Of a stretch of 6,029 nucleotides of DNA, positions 5,332 through 6,029 are shown piece after piece. The notes beneath the pieces are model-generated. The model ran no database searches. It saw only the letters and a list, made by a program, of their open reading frames with translations, and was not told the DNA's origin. Every line of letters begins with the position of its first letter. Position 1 is the stretch's first letter. Made by a program: the position numbers and the translations under genes. This DNA is from an uncultured Acidobacteriota bacterium (lineage in GTDB: Bacteria > Acidobacteriota > Thermoanaerobaculia > UBA5066): NCBI GenBank assembly GCA_937902605.1, contig CALFNC010000413.1, forward strand, positions 1 through 6,029. The letters are read 5' to 3'.

Positions 5332-6029
5332 GCGCGTCCTCGGTCGGGACGTTCACCTTCATCGCGGTCCGCTCGCTCCGGAACGCCGCGCGGCTCCGGC
5401 TCCGGCGGCTGAAGGAGCCCCGGTACCTGATTGGCTTCGTCGTGGCGCTTGCCTACTTCGGAATGGTCTTCTCGCCGTCCCGCGGGCGCCGCCGGGCCGC
5501 CCGGCAGGCGCTGGAGACGCTCCCTCCGGCCCTTCTCGACGTACAGCTCCTCGGGTTCGCCCTCTTCCTCTTCGCCGCGTTCTGCCTCGTGTGGGCGTTC
5601 CGCTGGGGACCGCCGGCGCTATCTCTGACGGAAGGGGAAGTCCAGTTCCTCTTCACGGCGCCGCTGCCGCGTCGGTCGATCCTCCACTTCTCGCTCCTGA
5701 AGCCGCAGCTCCGCCTCCTCTTCACCTCGGCCGTCTTCACGTTCGTCCTGGGGCGGGGGATACGGTCGGGCGCCGGCTTCGTCTTCCTCTTCGCCGGCGT
5801 CTGGATCGTCTTCACCGCCATCCAGCTCCACCTCCAGGCGATGTCGTTCTGGAAGGCGGGCCTCGGAGAGCGGGGCCCGGGCCTCCGTCCGGCCGTGGCG
5901 GCCGGGCTCGTCCTCGCGGCGGCTGCTGGCCTGGGCGCGGCCGGCGCGTGGCTCTGGTCCGGGATTGCCACGCTGACCGCCGACGGGTCCGGGGTAACCG
6001 CGCTAGGGCTCGCCGCGGCGTGGGACCGG
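5328..6029 (+). CDS. Putative ABC exporter membrane subunit (3' partial)
   Basis: The first 234 codons of a permease cut off by the window end, with no stop. After a basic amphipathic N-terminus (RSLRNAARLRLRRLKEPRY), hydrophobic segments lie at about 33-48, 72-91, 129-142, 148-167 and 188-210. The block LTEGEVQFLFTAPLPRRSIL (residues 100-119) followed by LLKPQLRLLF resembles the conserved cytoplasmic motif of the 'putative ABC exporter' permeases (Pfam PF16962, from memory), where T/L-TEAEV-FLF-APL-RR-LL-YKLLR-Q is typical. It presumably forms the channel for the ATPase, with which it overlaps by four bases (ATGA), implying fixed stoichiometry by coupled translation. What it exports cannot be read from the sequence, and the subunit may continue for several more membrane spans. 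Confidence 0.82.
   Translation, partial: MSASSVGTFTFIAVRSLRNAARLRLRRLKEPRYLIGFVVALAYFGMVFSPSRGRRRAARQALETLPPALLDVQLLGFALFLFAAFCLVWAFRWGPPALSLTEGEVQFLFTAPLPRRSILHFSLLKPQLRLLFTSAVFTFVLGRGIRSGAGFVFLFAGVWIVFTAIQLHLQAMSFWKAGLGERGPGLRPAVAAGLVLAAAAGLGAAGAWLWSGIATLTADGSGVTALGLAAAWDR

Overview
The window is a GC-rich bacterial fragment, packed with long antisense shadow frames typical of high-GC DNA. It most likely comes from a metagenome or draft assembly, because bases 1-30 are Illumina TruSeq adapter sequence and not genome. The gene set (a gyrase/topoisomerase IV A-type C-terminus with a GRGGKG box, a divergent LytB/IspH, a DUF255/YyaL-type thioredoxin protein and a 'putative ABC exporter' type membrane protein) would fit Acidobacteriota or a similar deep-branching high-GC phylum. 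That placement is inference and weak.

Layout. (1) 1-30: adapter. (2) 32-253: C-terminal end of a type IIA topoisomerase A subunit, whose TAG stop shares one base with the GTG start of ispH (253-1107). ispH makes IPP and DMAPP in the last step of the MEP isoprenoid pathway. (3) 1108-1206: convergent intergenic region with two candidate hairpins and a 15-bp direct repeat. (4) 1207-1923, minus strand: PlsC-type acyltransferase, probably starting at TTG 1923 and not at the upstream ATG 2007. (5) 1924-2014: short divergent control region with a near-perfect 27-nt dyad (1934-1960) and -10-like boxes close to both start codons. (6) 2015-3934: DUF255/YyaL/SPATA20-type protein, followed through an ATGA overlap by a HAD phosphatase (3931-4542). 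(7) 4543-4593: 51-nt gap with a perfect Shine-Dalgarno, a six-codon mini-ORF and a -10-like box. (8) 4594-5331: ABC-2-type ATPase, overlapping by ATGA the start of its membrane partner (5328 to the window end, incomplete).

The plus-strand genes from 2015 on form a compact, translationally coupled array of two cassettes: thioredoxin-like protein plus HAD, then ATPase plus permease. No mobile element, CRISPR array, tRNA or rRNA was seen. There is no clear evidence of a wholly new system. The points most worth a second look are the adapter artefact, the divergent dyad, the recurring -10-next-to-start arrangement (possible leaderless genes), the mini-ORF before the ABC ATPase, and active-site departures in the acyltransferase, IspH and ABC ATPase.
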